Of a stretch of 64,000 nucleotides of DNA, positions 53,725-62,065 are shown piece by piece. The position numbers were made by a program, and so were the translations under genes. Below the pieces are notes generated by a model. That model made no database searches. It had not been told where the DNA came from and worked only from the letters and a program-made list of their open reading frames with translations. Each line of letters begins with the position of its first letter. Position 1 is the first letter of the stretch. Source of the stretch: Dyella sp. GSA-30 (lineage in GTDB: Bacteria; Pseudomonadota; Gammaproteobacteria; Xanthomonadales; Rhodanobacteraceae); contig NZ_AP027042.1 in the NCBI RefSeq assembly GCF_027924605.1, positions 4,565,524 to 4,629,523 on the forward strand, read 5' to 3'.

Positions 53725-54651
53725 TTACACACAAAACGGCAGATTCGTCGAACCGACCACGCGCTCACCGACCACTTCACCGCGAATAAACGCCAGCGAT
53801 GCCTTGATCACTTCCGGCGCATCGAGCACACGGTGATGGCCCAAACCTTGGGTGGTGAGTAGACGCGAGCTTTGCCAATAACGTGCATAACGCTCGCCCT
53901 CGCCCCACGGTACATCGGCATCTTCCAGATCGTGCACGATCAAGCCGGGTTGACCGAGTTTCGCCAGGTGCTGGTGAACTTGCAGGTCAGCGACAGGCAC
54001 ACCGGTGCAACGCTCAAGCCAACCAAGGAAGGGGTTGAGAAGGTGTTGACCCAGGCGCACAAAACGAAAGAAGCGCGAGGCCGCATCTGTCATGTCCGCA
54101 GCCGGCGCGATCAGGATCAGCCGCCTGGCATGCCAGCATTCGTCTTGCGCCAGCGCCAACGCCGCGCCGCCCAACGAATGCCCGATGGCAAGTTCGGCGC
54201 GCCCGTAGTGCTTACCCACGGCGCGAATGGTCTCAATGAAATCGGGCAATGTGCACAGCTTGCCGCCGCTGTTGCCATGACCTGGCTGATCGAAACTGAC
54301 GATGGCATAGCCCAGTTCACGCAGCCGTGTGATCCAGGGCAAATAGCGCAAGCCGAAGCTTGACCAGCCATGCACCAGCAACACATAGGGCTGCTTGACG
54401 GGGTCGCCCCAGACGTAGGTGGCGATGGTTTCGCCTTTGACGTCGAGCGTGCCGCGCTGCATCTCGGCATCGGCGTTTGCCGCTTTCGCACGCGTGCGGC
54501 TGCTGGCGAAGGGCGTCGCGAAAAGCAGGGCCGCGCTTTTGGCGGTGCGCTTGGGCGCTATGCGTCCACCGACAACAAAACCGGCGCGTACGACGCCGAG
54601 CTTGAACTTCATCTTTGCGCTGGCATGCGCATGTGCGTTCGCCTTAGCCAT
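53725..54651 (-). CDS. alpha/beta hydrolase
   Basis: 308 residues. H-G-W-S-S (oxyanion region), D-Q-P-G-H-G and the nucleophile elbow G-H-S-L-G-G-A are clear. The catalytic His is in G-L-G-H-H-R near the C-terminus. The start at 54651 overlaps the TetR gene's stop (ATGGCTAA), so translation is coupled. The TetR protein is therefore likely its own regulator and that of this hydrolase. The substrate is unknown. Confidence 0.85.
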   Translation of the reverse strand: MAKANAHAHASAKMKFKLGVVRAGFVVGGRIAPKRTAKSAALLFATPFASSRTRAKAANADAEMQRGTLDVKGETIATYVWGDPVKQPYVLLVHGWSSFGLRYLPWITRLRELGYAIVSFDQPGHGNSGGKLCTLPDFIETIRAVGKHYGRAELAIGHSLGGAALALAQDECWHARRLILIAPAADMTDAASRFFRFVRLGQHLLNPFLGWLERCTGVPVADLQVHQHLAKLGQPGLIVHDLEDADVPWGEGERYARYWQSSRLLTTQGLGHHRVLDAPEVIKASLAFIRGEVVGERVVGSTNLPFCV

Positions 54652-55267
54652 GATGGCGCTCCACGGTGGTTTGATAACTGCCAAGCAGTCGGTTGAAGGC
54701 GGCATCCGTGCGCTGGCTGGCTTCCTCGTAGCCGAACAAGCCAGCGTCGTGATGCAGGCCAAGCATCAATGCGTAGATTTCGAAAGCGAACTGTTCGGCC
54801 TCGGTGTCGGCGTCGAGCTGTTTCAGTTCCACGGCCTGTCCGATCGCACGCTGCATCTGCTCGCGCCAGCCGCGCTGCTGCTTAAGGATGGCCTCGCGCA
54901 ACAGGCCTTCGCGGCCGTCGTATTCGCCCACGGCGCTCAGCAACACGCAGCCGCTCTGATGGATGTGTCCCCATTCCTTCCAGTGGAGAACCATCGCGCG
55001 CAGGCGCGGCAAGCCGCGTGGCTCCAGCAGCGCCGGACGCAAAATGCTGCCCACGAAACGCGTCTCCACCCATTGCAACACGGCAAGTTGAAGTTCTTCA
55101 CGCGAGCCGAAGTGGGCAAAGAGTCCACTCTTGGACATGCCCACGTCCTGGGCCAGGCTGCCGATGGACAGCCCTTCCAGGCCGTCCTTCCGAGCCAGCT
55201 CGTAGGCGTGCTCGAGGATAGTTTCGCGGGTCGTAGCGCGCTTGCCGGTGGCGGTTGCAGTCGTCAT
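54644..55267 (-). CDS. TetR/AcrR-family regulator
   Basis: 207 residues. The N-terminal helix-turn-helix runs from R-E-T-I-L-E-H-A through L-A-Q-D-V-G-M-S-K-S-G-L-F-A-H-F. The C-terminal ligand domain has C-V-L-L-S-A-V-G-E-Y. It is the first gene of a two-gene unit with the hydrolase. An ACGATCGT palindrome lies just upstream. Confidence 0.9.
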   Translation of the reverse strand: MTTATATGKRATTRETILEHAYELARKDGLEGLSIGSLAQDVGMSKSGLFAHFGSREELQLAVLQWVETRFVGSILRPALLEPRGLPRLRAMVLHWKEWGHIHQSGCVLLSAVGEYDGREGLLREAILKQQRGWREQMQRAIGQAVELKQLDADTEAEQFAFEIYALMLGLHHDAGLFGYEEASQRTDAAFNRLLGSYQTTVERHHG

Positions 55268-55281
55268 GAATCGAAAATAGC

Positions 55282-55289
55282 ACGATCGT
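55282..55289. promoter_or_regulatory. short palindrome before the tetR-like gene
   Basis: ACGATCGT lies 15 bases from the start codon, with a neighbouring CGTTCGTTC. It is a possible TetR-type operator but is short and could be chance. Confidence 0.25.
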
Positions 55290-55430
55290 TCGTTCTTTTC
55301 CAGATGAACGTATCAGACAGGTCGCTCGCTCCAAGCTGAACGAACTCAGGAAATATCGTCAACAGCTGACAGAAACCTACGTTCTCTGGCTTACCGCACA
55401 TCGCGGTCGACATAAGAATCAGGAGATTTC

Positions 55431-55757
55431 ATGAACCCGCTCATTCGCAAGCTTGCTCTAGTCGCAGGTCTGGGACTGGCCCTGGGCAGCGCCATCTATG
55501 TGCCGCCGGCAGCTGCGCGCGAAGTCATCGTGCAGGTGGGTGTCGCCCCGCCGCCGCCGCGTTTCGAACGCGTCCCGGTGGCTCGCCCTGGCTGGGTATG
55601 GGCGCCGGGTTATTGGGCATGGCGCGGCCCGCGGGTCGGCCACGTGTGGATCGGCGGTCATTGGGAGCGCGTGCGCCGCGGCTATATCTATCGTCCCGCC
55701 GGCTGGGTGCGTTACGGCAACGGCTGGCGCTTCCGTGACGGTTACTGGGGTCGTTAA
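55431..55757 (+). CDS. secreted WXXGXW/YXWGXW-repeat protein
   Basis: 108 residues. A signal peptide ends at A-A-A-R. Repeated aromatic units follow, W-V-W-A-P-G-Y-W-A-W and H-V-W-I-G-G-H-W, as in the BcpO-like WXXGXW family of envelope proteins. Function is unknown. AGGAG precedes the start. Confidence 0.82.
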   Translation: MNPLIRKLALVAGLGLALGSAIYVPPAAAREVIVQVGVAPPPPRFERVPVARPGWVWAPGYWAWRGPRVGHVWIGGHWERVRRGYIYRPAGWVRYGNGWRFRDGYWGR

Positions 55758-55765
55758 GGGGCTAA

Positions 55766-55799
55766 CGGGTGCCACCTCGTCTGGTGGCGCCCGCTTTTG
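55766..55799 (+). terminator. terminator after the first Trp-rich gene
   Basis: CGGGTGCCACC and GGTGGCGCCCG pair through an 11-bp stem with one T-G wobble and a 6-base loop. CTTTTG follows. Confidence 0.75.
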
Positions 55800-55898
55800 T
55801 AAGAACTTGTAATTACCGCAAAAACATCCGCCCGGTAACGTCAAGTTGCCGCAAGCGCCTTTCGCTTGAATACAGCCACTTTCCAAAGGGAACTCTGC

Positions 55899-56267
55899 AT
55901 GACCATTCGATATGTTGCGCTCGGTGCGCTGGTGCTGCTCGCCAGTGGCTGTGTTGAAGAACGCGTAGTACACGACCGCCCACCGCCGCCGCGCCGCGAA
56001 GTCATCGTCGAACAGCCGGTGCAGCGGGAATATGTGGAGGAAGTGATTGCGCCGCAGCCGCCGCCGGAGCGGGTTGTGGAGGTAGAGCCCGCATATCGCC
56101 CGGGTTACGTGTGGGCACGCGGGTATTGGCACTGGAATGGGCGCGAATACGTGGCGGCGCCGGGACATTGGGAAGTGGTGCGACCGGGGTATCACTACGT
56201 GCATCCGCATTGGGAGCAAGGGCATGGCGGGTGGCATTTCCGGGCTGGTGTTTGGGTGGCGGGCTGA
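55899..56267 (+). CDS. lipoprotein with WXXGXW-type repeats
   Basis: 122 residues. The lipobox L-L-A-S-G-C puts the lipid-anchored Cys near residue 18. A Pro/Arg/Glu-rich linker leads to aromatic repeats Y-V-W-A-R-G-Y-W-H-W and H-W-E-V-V. It is the membrane-anchored relative of the preceding secreted protein. AAAGGG supports the ATG at 55899. Confidence 0.8.
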   Translation: MTIRYVALGALVLLASGCVEERVVHDRPPPPRREVIVEQPVQREYVEEVIAPQPPPERVVEVEPAYRPGYVWARGYWHWNGREYVAAPGHWEVVRPGYHYVHPHWEQGHGGWHFRAGVWVAG

Positions 56268-56285
56268 GGTTTGAGGGCTAAGAGC

Positions 56286-56331
56286 GCCCCCTCACCCCAG
56301 CCCTCTCCCCCGGCAAAGCCAGGGGAGAGGG
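56286..56331. repeat. interspersed palindromic element, half copy
   Basis: This is the left arm of the element at 4365 and 17281. The expected right arm after it is degenerate and can be followed only in fragments to about 56400. Confidence 0.75.
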
Positions 56332-56556
56332 GGCCTGACTGAGGCACGTTTGCCGCTCTCCGCTGGCTCTTGCTGCGCCGCGAAAGCACTTCCCCCGGCG
56401 ACGTATTAAACTTGTCGAAATGAGTTCATCGCCCCGGCCCTGGCCGGGGCTTTGAGTTTCAGGCATACCCCTTGGCGGGGAAGCTCCAAGCCCACCCCCG
56501 CCGCCATCCTGCGTGCCATCCCCATGGCACCGAAAAAACGTGGAGTCTGCGTTCCA

Positions 56557-57660
56557 ATGATTTTCGAAACCATCGCCAAGACCGGGCATGAAGAGGTTGT
56601 CTTCTGCCACAACCAGGACGCCGGTTTGAAGGCGATCATCGCGATTCATAACACCGTGCTGGGTCCGGCACTGGGCGGCCTGCGCATGTGGCCGTACAAG
56701 ACCGAGCAGGATGCGGTCAACGACGTGCTGCGCCTGTCGCGCGGCATGACCTACAAGAACGCCGTGGCCGGTCTGAACCTGGGCGGCGGCAAGGCAGTGA
56801 TCATCGGCGACCCGTCGAAGGACAAGTCCGAAGCGCTGTTCCGCGCCTTCGGCCGCTTCGTCAATTCGCTCAACGGCCGCTACATCACCGCCGAAGACGT
56901 CGGTATCGACGTCAACGACATGGAATACGTGTTCCGTGAAACCGAATACGTGACCGGCGTGCACCAGGTGCATGGCGGTTCGGGCGACCCGTCGCCGTTC
57001 ACCGCGTTCGGCACGCTGCAGGGCCTGATGGCTGCGCTGCAGGTCAAGCACGGCAACGAAGACGTGGGCAAGTACAGCTACGCCGTGCAGGGTGCCGGCC
57101 ACGTGGGCAGCGAGTTCATCAAGCTGCTGCGCGAACAGGGCGCCAAGGTGTTCGTCACCGACATCAACAAGGATGCGGTGCAGCGCTGCGTCGACGAGCT
57201 GGGCTGCGAAGCGGTGGGCCTAGACGAGATTTATGACGTCGACGCCGACGTCTACTCGCCTTGCGCGCTGGGCGGCACGCTCAACGAGCAGACCATCGAC
57301 CGCATCAAGGCGAAGATCGTCTGCGGCGCGGCCAACAATCAGCTGGCCACCGATGCGATCGGCGACGAGCTGACCCGTCGTGGCGTGCTGTACGCCCCCG
57401 ACTACGCCGTCAACGCCGGTGGCGTGATGAACGTGTCGCTGGAAATCGACGGCTACAACCGCGAGCGCGCCATGCGCATGATGCGCACGATCTACTACAA
57501 CCTGGGCCGCATCTTCGAGATCTCCAAGGCCGAGAACGTGCCGACCTACAAGGCCGCCGACCGCCTCGCCGAAGAGCGCATCAGCGCGATCGGCAAGATC
57601 AAGCTGCCGCACATGGGCAATGGCGGTACCCGCTTCGCCGGCCGCATGCGCGGTCAGTAA
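56557..57660 (+). CDS. leucine dehydrogenase-family (Glu/Leu/Phe/Val) amino-acid dehydrogenase
   Basis: 367 residues. The substrate motif G-P-A-L-G-G-L-R-M-W and the catalytic-lysine segment L-N-L-G-G-G-K-A-V-I lie in the N-terminal half. G-A-G-H-V-G, the Rossmann motif, lies in the second half, and N-Q-L and N-A-G-G-V-M follow. Length and motifs fit leucine dehydrogenase rather than glutamate dehydrogenase. It would oxidise branched-chain amino acids to 2-oxo acids using NAD. The ATG at 56557 has GGAG upstream. A strong terminator follows. Confidence 0.9.
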   Translation: MIFETIAKTGHEEVVFCHNQDAGLKAIIAIHNTVLGPALGGLRMWPYKTEQDAVNDVLRLSRGMTYKNAVAGLNLGGGKAVIIGDPSKDKSEALFRAFGRFVNSLNGRYITAEDVGIDVNDMEYVFRETEYVTGVHQVHGGSGDPSPFTAFGTLQGLMAALQVKHGNEDVGKYSYAVQGAGHVGSEFIKLLREQGAKVFVTDINKDAVQRCVDELGCEAVGLDEIYDVDADVYSPCALGGTLNEQTIDRIKAKIVCGAANNQLATDAIGDELTRRGVLYAPDYAVNAGGVMNVSLEIDGYNRERAMRMMRTIYYNLGRIFEISKAENVPTYKAADRLAEERISAIGKIKLPHMGNGGTRFAGRMRGQ

Positions 57661-57682
57661 CCGGTTCGCCAGGTAGCCTCGA

Positions 57683-57709
57683 AACGCCGGCTCCGTGCCG
57701 GCGTTTTTT
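57683..57709 (+). terminator. intrinsic terminator after the leucine dehydrogenase gene
   Basis: ACGCCGGC, a TCCGT loop and GCCGGCGT are followed by a run of T. It starts about 23 bases after the stop codon. Confidence 0.93.
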
Positions 57710-57785
57710 CTTGCGATCCATGGAGATGGCGGCGTCTCAGGCGGCCATGACTTAAGACCCAAATCGCTGCATGTGCGAAGAACTC

Positions 57786-57794
57786 TGCTAAAAT
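57786..57794 (+). promoter_or_regulatory. possible extended -10 promoter of the polyene operon
   Basis: TGCTAAAAT is an extended -10 element in the 317-base gap before the ACP gene. No good -35 is seen. If used, the transcript has a leader of over 200 bases. Confidence 0.35.
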
Positions 57795-57811
57795 CTTCAC
57801 AGAAACATCAT

Positions 57812-57833
57812 TTTGTAGGCCTTCCCCTACAAA
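57812..57833 (+). other. hairpin in the leader of the polyene operon
   Basis: TTTGTAGG and CCTACAAA form a perfect 8-bp stem with a 6-base loop and no following T run. It may be a leader structure or an operator. The rest of the gap to 58026 shows nothing recognisable. Confidence 0.35.
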
Positions 57834-58026
57834 GTGCTTGTCGTAGCGGGTGTATTTGGGGGGTCCGCTCCGCGGACGAATATTTACGAAGCGCCGGGCG
57901 GCCTGATGGCTGCGGGGACGTCGTTGTGCCGGATTTTGGGGCCGCCAAAGGGATGAGAGCTGTCGCCGAAACAGCCGCCATGGCACGCCACACGGACGGT
58001 ACGAGTAAGGACAGGTTGGAAAGTTT

Positions 58027-58296
58027 ATGAGCACGATCATGGCCACCGGCATCAGCGACGAAGACATCCTGCTGCGTCTCAAGGATGTGTTGCGCGATAC
58101 CTTCGAAATCGACCCGGCGCGCGTCACACCCGACACGCACCTGTTCACCGACCTGGAGCTGGACAGCATCGACGCTGTCGATCTGGCGATCCAGGTGCAG
58201 GACATGACCGGCATGCGCATCAAGCCCGAGGATTTCAAGAACGTACGTACGGTCAGCGACGTGGTCGCGACGGTGCGTGCCCTGCTCAATCGCTGA
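58027..58296 (+). CDS. acyl carrier protein
   Basis: 89 residues. L-E-L-D-S-I-D-A-V-D carries the phosphopantetheine Ser47, and F-T-D-L-E precedes it. It is the first gene of the cluster, and GGAAAG lies before the ATG. In aryl-polyene and xanthomonadin clusters one or more dedicated ACPs carry the growing chain for the ketosynthases, which occur here downstream. The glycosyltransferase follows after 8 bases. Confidence 0.92.
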   Translation: MSTIMATGISDEDILLRLKDVLRDTFEIDPARVTPDTHLFTDLELDSIDAVDLAIQVQDMTGMRIKPEDFKNVRTVSDVVATVRALLNR

Positions 58297-58304
58297 GCGT
58301 CGGC

Positions 58305-59099
58305 ATGCTTGCGGCCACGTCCGCTCACGCCGCCGTCAGCCTTGCGGCGTTTCGTCCCTGCGCGCTGATTCCGATCTACAACCATAAAGACACGATCGCC
58401 GCCACCGCGCAGGCGCTGCGTGCGCATGGCTTGCCGGTCGTGATCGTCGACGATGGCAGCAACGAGGCCACTCGCGTGGTGCTCGATGCGTTGTCCGCGC
58501 AAGACACGAACATCACCTTGCTACGCCTGCCCTATAACCAGGGCAAGGGCCGTGCGCTGACCACCGGTATGCTGGCGGCGCACAAGGCAGGTTTTAGCCA
58601 TGCGCTGCAGATCGACGCCGACGGCCAGCACGATCCAGCCGATGTGCCGCGTTTTCTGGCCGAAGGGCTGGTCGCGCCCGATGCGATGGTTTGCGGCCAG
58701 CCGATCTACGACGACAGCGTGCCGCGCGCACGGCTTTACGGTCGTTATGTCACGCATGTTTGCGTATGGGCTGAAACGCTGTCCCTGCAGTTGCGCGATT
58801 CGATGTGCGGCTACCGGCTTTATCCGCTGAACGAAACCTGTGCGGAAATCGCCCGCCGTGCTCCGCCAGCGCGGATGGATTTCGACACGGAAATCGCCGT
58901 ACGCCTGATGTGGCGCGGCGTACCTGTACGCAACCTGCCTACGCGGGTGATCTATCCGGAAAATGGGCTTTCGCATTTCCGCATGCTGCGCGATAACCTC
59001 CGTATCTCAGCCATGCATACGCGGCTGCTGCTGGGCATGCTGCCTCGCGCACCGGGGCTGTTATGGCGTAAACGACGGAGTACCGCATGCGCCGCTTGA
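58305..59099 (+). CDS. family 2 glycosyltransferase of the polyene cluster
   Basis: 264 residues. The GT-A fold shows A-L-I-P-I-Y-N-H at the start, V-I-V-D-D-G-S-N and the D-x-D-type metal motif I-D-A-D-G-Q-H-D. F-D-T-E-I-A-V and R-L-M-W-R follow. Such enzymes occur in aryl-polyene clusters and may add a sugar or prepare the lipid head group. The end overlaps the LolA-like gene by 13 bases. Confidence 0.88.
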   Translation: MLAATSAHAAVSLAAFRPCALIPIYNHKDTIAATAQALRAHGLPVVIVDDGSNEATRVVLDALSAQDTNITLLRLPYNQGKGRALTTGMLAAHKAGFSHALQIDADGQHDPADVPRFLAEGLVAPDAMVCGQPIYDDSVPRARLYGRYVTHVCVWAETLSLQLRDSMCGYRLYPLNETCAEIARRAPPARMDFDTEIAVRLMWRGVPVRNLPTRVIYPENGLSHFRMLRDNLRISAMHTRLLLGMLPRAPGLLWRKRRSTACAA

Positions 59100-59704
59100 T
59101 CGTTCTTTTCTTGTTGTTGTTCGTATGCCTTGGCGTGCATGCGCAAGCTGCCGACCAGACCTTGCTGAAAAACGCGCTCGATCAACTGGCCAGTCACCCG
59201 CAGGTGCGCGCCGACTTCGAGCAGAAACGCGACAACCCCGCGCTGGCCACGCCGCAGATCAGCCGCGGCAAGCTGTTGTTCGTGATCGGCCACGGCATGC
59301 TGTGGCAGACCACTGACCCCTACCAGGAAACGCTTGCCTTGACCGGCGCACGCACCGCGCGCGTCGACGATCAGGGCCATCTGCAAACCGTGCGCAACGG
59401 TGATCGCGGCGTAGCGCAGGTCTCGCAGATGCTGCAAGGCATGCTGGCGGGCAAACCGGACGAAGCGCTGCGTCAGTTCAATGTGCAGGCCGAGGGCACG
59501 CCGGCCAAGTGGACGCTGCGCTTCACACCGAAGCAGGCGCGCATGGCACGCGTGCTCACCAGTATTACGCTCGATGGCGGCCAGTTTCTCGATGGCATCG
59601 GCATTGCTCTGCAAAGCGGCGAGAACACCGCTATCCGCTTCAGCAACACGCGCGCTGCAGGCTCCTTGAGCGAGCTGGAACAGCGCGCACTCGGCAGCCC
59701 ATGA
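59087..59704 (+). CDS. LolA-like periplasmic carrier protein
   Basis: 205 residues. A signal peptide ends near A-Q-A. The mature part follows the LolA-like fold: F-E-Q-K-R near the start, then G-K-L-L-F-V and L-W-Q-T-T-D-P-Y, and L-D-G-G-Q-F late. In aryl-polyene clusters LolA relatives are thought to ferry the lipid-linked product across the periplasm. Its stop overlaps the exporter start (ATGA). Confidence 0.85.
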   Translation: MRRLIVLFLLLFVCLGVHAQAADQTLLKNALDQLASHPQVRADFEQKRDNPALATPQISRGKLLFVIGHGMLWQTTDPYQETLALTGARTARVDDQGHLQTVRNGDRGVAQVSQMLQGMLAGKPDEALRQFNVQAEGTPAKWTLRFTPKQARMARVLTSITLDGGQFLDGIGIALQSGENTAIRFSNTRAAGSLSELEQRALGSP

Positions 59705-62043
59705 CGGCGCCGGTTCTGCGCCGCCGGGCGATCGGCTTTGCCCTGGTTGCCGTCGGCATTGCATTGCTGGGCGCATGGCTGGTGTTCGGGCGCGGCAACA
59801 TACCGATTCAAACCGACCTGCTGGCGATGCTGCCGGCTACAGAACGCCATCCCCTGGCCGAAGCGGCCGTCGAACAACTGACTCATGCCAATGGCGATCG
59901 CATCGTGCTGCTGGTCGAGGACGCCGACGACGACACCGCCAAGGATGCCGCACGCAAGCTGGGCCAGTCGCTGGCCAAAGACAAGGTGTTTCGCTCGGTA
60001 ACCGCCGAACTGCCGCCGTTCGATCTCGATCAGCTGCTGTCGCCGTATCTGGTCCATCGCTTTCATCTGCTGACCGATGGCGACCGCAGCGCGATCGGCG
60101 CACCGGGTTATGACGCCGCACAAATCCTGGCAAGGCGGCTCAACGAGCCCTTCCTGGCTGGCGTCGGCGTGAAGCTGCAGGACGATCCGTTCGGCTGGCT
60201 GCAGCACTGGCTGCAACAGCAGCCATGGAGCCGATCGCCGCTATTGCCGGAAGACGACCTGCTGGTCGCGCACCAGAACGATCGCACCTACGTGCTGGTC
60301 ACGGCGGATTTGAACGGCTCGTCCTACGACGATGCCGTGCAGCAGCCGGCATTGACTGCGCTTGCCACGGCCGAACAAACGCTCAAGCACGATTATCCCA
60401 GCGTGAAGCTCTCGCGTGCCGGCGCACTGTTCTACGCCGCTGCCGCGCGCGCCGATGCCGAACATGACGTGCACATGGTCAGCATCATCTCGACGCTGGG
60501 CATCGGGCTATTGCTGCTTTGGGTGTTCCGCTCGCCCGGCCCCTTGCTGTTGGCGTTTCTGTCGACGGCCATCGGTGTGGTGACCGCGCTGACGTTGACG
60601 CTGCTGATATTCGGCCAGGTCCATTTGCTGACGCTGGTGTTCGGTGCGGCGTTGCTTGGCGAAGCGGTGGATTATTCGATTCAGTACCTCAGCGCGCGTG
60701 CCAACGCTGGCACGTCGTGGGATGCCGCACGTGGCTCACGCCAGGTGCGTCCTGCCTTGTTGCTGGCCCTGGGTACCTCATTGCTCGGCTATGCGTTGCT
60801 CGGCCTGATGCCCTTCCCTGCCCTGCGGCAGATGGCGGTGTTCGCCATGGCCGGCATGCTTGCCGCCTGCGTCAGCGTGTTCTGGCTGCTACCCGCCTTG
60901 CTGCAGAAACCGACCAAACCGATGTCGCCACGACTGGTGACTTTGGCCAGCAGTTTGCAGCGCCTCGCCGGTCGCGCCGGCTGGCCGGCGTTTCTCGTCC
61001 TGATCGTGATCGCGCTACCGGGCTGGTGGCGGCTGGGCCACGACGACGATATCCATCTGCTGATTTCGCCGCCCGCCAGCGTGACCGAACAAGAAGCGCA
61101 TATCCGCGATATCACCGGCCTGGGCAACGGCACGCAGTTCTATCTCGTGCACGGCGACACGGCCGAACAAACCTTGCAGCGCGAAGAAGCCCTTGATGCG
61201 CGGCTGCAGGCCATGGTCGACAAAGGGACGTTGCAAAGCTGGCTCGGCATCGCGGTGATGCTGCCCTCGCAGCAGCGCCAGCAGGCCAATCAGGCCGCCT
61301 TGGCGCCGCTGTTTGCGCAGCCGGACAAGCTCAAGGCCATGCTGCAGAACGCAGGCTTTCGCCAGGACGCCATCGACACGTATGTCGGGGCCTGGCCGGG
61401 CACGCCGCTGACTATCCAGGAATGGATGAAGCTGCCGATATCCACCCCATTCCGATATCTATGGATGGTCGATGGCAAGCAGGGTTTTGGCGCACTGGTG
61501 GTGCCGCAAGGACAGGAAGATGTCGCGCTGCTGCGCGCCGCCGCCGAAGGCCTGCCCGGCGTGGAGTTGATCGACAAGCCGGCCAGCGTGTCGAACCTGT
61601 TTGGTCGTTACCGCCACTACGCCAGCCTCTGGCTGCTGGCCGCGCTGGTGTTGATCGCGCCGGTATTCGGCTGGCGCTACGGCTGGCGACAGATGCCGCG
61701 TGTCATGGCGCCGCCGGTGTTCGGCATCGGCCTGACCCTGGCCGCGCTGGGCTATCTCGGCCAGCCGTTGACGCTGTTCCACTGGATGGCCTTGATGCTC
61801 GTCCTGGGCGTGGGTGCCAACTACGCGGTATTCATGCAGGAAGGCGAGCCGCATACGCGGCATCTGCCCGGCGCCACGTTTACCAGCGTACTGCTGTCGG
61901 CGGTCACCGCCTTACTGTCGTTTGGACTGCTGGCGATCAGCTCGATGCCGGCGCTACAACATTTTGGACTCACGCTGCTGCTTGGCATCGGCATCACCGT
62001 GGTGATGGTGCCGATGAGCCTGGGGCGTGAAAAGAGCACATGA
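59701..62043 (+). CDS. MMPL/RND-type exporter of the polyene cluster
   Basis: 780 residues. A single N-terminal helix is followed by a large periplasmic domain and five helices (from about 255), and the same arrangement is repeated in the second half. This is the classic MMPL duplication with about 12 helices. The second helix group has G-A-A-L-L-G-E-A-V-D-Y-S-I-Q-Y and the later group L-G-V-G-A-N-Y-A-V-F. Those polar residues probably carry protons. It would move the lipid product out with the LolA-like protein. Starts at ATG 59701. Confidence 0.9.
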   Translation: MTAPVLRRRAIGFALVAVGIALLGAWLVFGRGNIPIQTDLLAMLPATERHPLAEAAVEQLTHANGDRIVLLVEDADDDTAKDAARKLGQSLAKDKVFRSVTAELPPFDLDQLLSPYLVHRFHLLTDGDRSAIGAPGYDAAQILARRLNEPFLAGVGVKLQDDPFGWLQHWLQQQPWSRSPLLPEDDLLVAHQNDRTYVLVTADLNGSSYDDAVQQPALTALATAEQTLKHDYPSVKLSRAGALFYAAAARADAEHDVHMVSIISTLGIGLLLLWVFRSPGPLLLAFLSTAIGVVTALTLTLLIFGQVHLLTLVFGAALLGEAVDYSIQYLSARANAGTSWDAARGSRQVRPALLLALGTSLLGYALLGLMPFPALRQMAVFAMAGMLAACVSVFWLLPALLQKPTKPMSPRLVTLASSLQRLAGRAGWPAFLVLIVIALPGWWRLGHDDDIHLLISPPASVTEQEAHIRDITGLGNGTQFYLVHGDTAEQTLQREEALDARLQAMVDKGTLQSWLGIAVMLPSQQRQQANQAALAPLFAQPDKLKAMLQNAGFRQDAIDTYVGAWPGTPLTIQEWMKLPISTPFRYLWMVDGKQGFGALVVPQGQEDVALLRAAAEGLPGVELIDKPASVSNLFGRYRHYASLWLLAALVLIAPVFGWRYGWRQMPRVMAPPVFGIGLTLAALGYLGQPLTLFHWMALMLVLGVGANYAVFMQEGEPHTRHLPGATFTSVLLSAVTALLSFGLLAISSMPALQHFGLTLLLGIGITVVMVPMSLGREKST

Positions 62044-62065
62044 TGGAAAATATCCTGGGGAGCCG

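Noticed and set aside
57953-58030. Short frame starting M-R-A-V-A-E overlapping the ACP start by ATGA
   Set aside because: The overlap is suggestive, but the possible ribosome-binding site is immediately at the ATG and the peptide has no recognisable feature. It is kept as leader.
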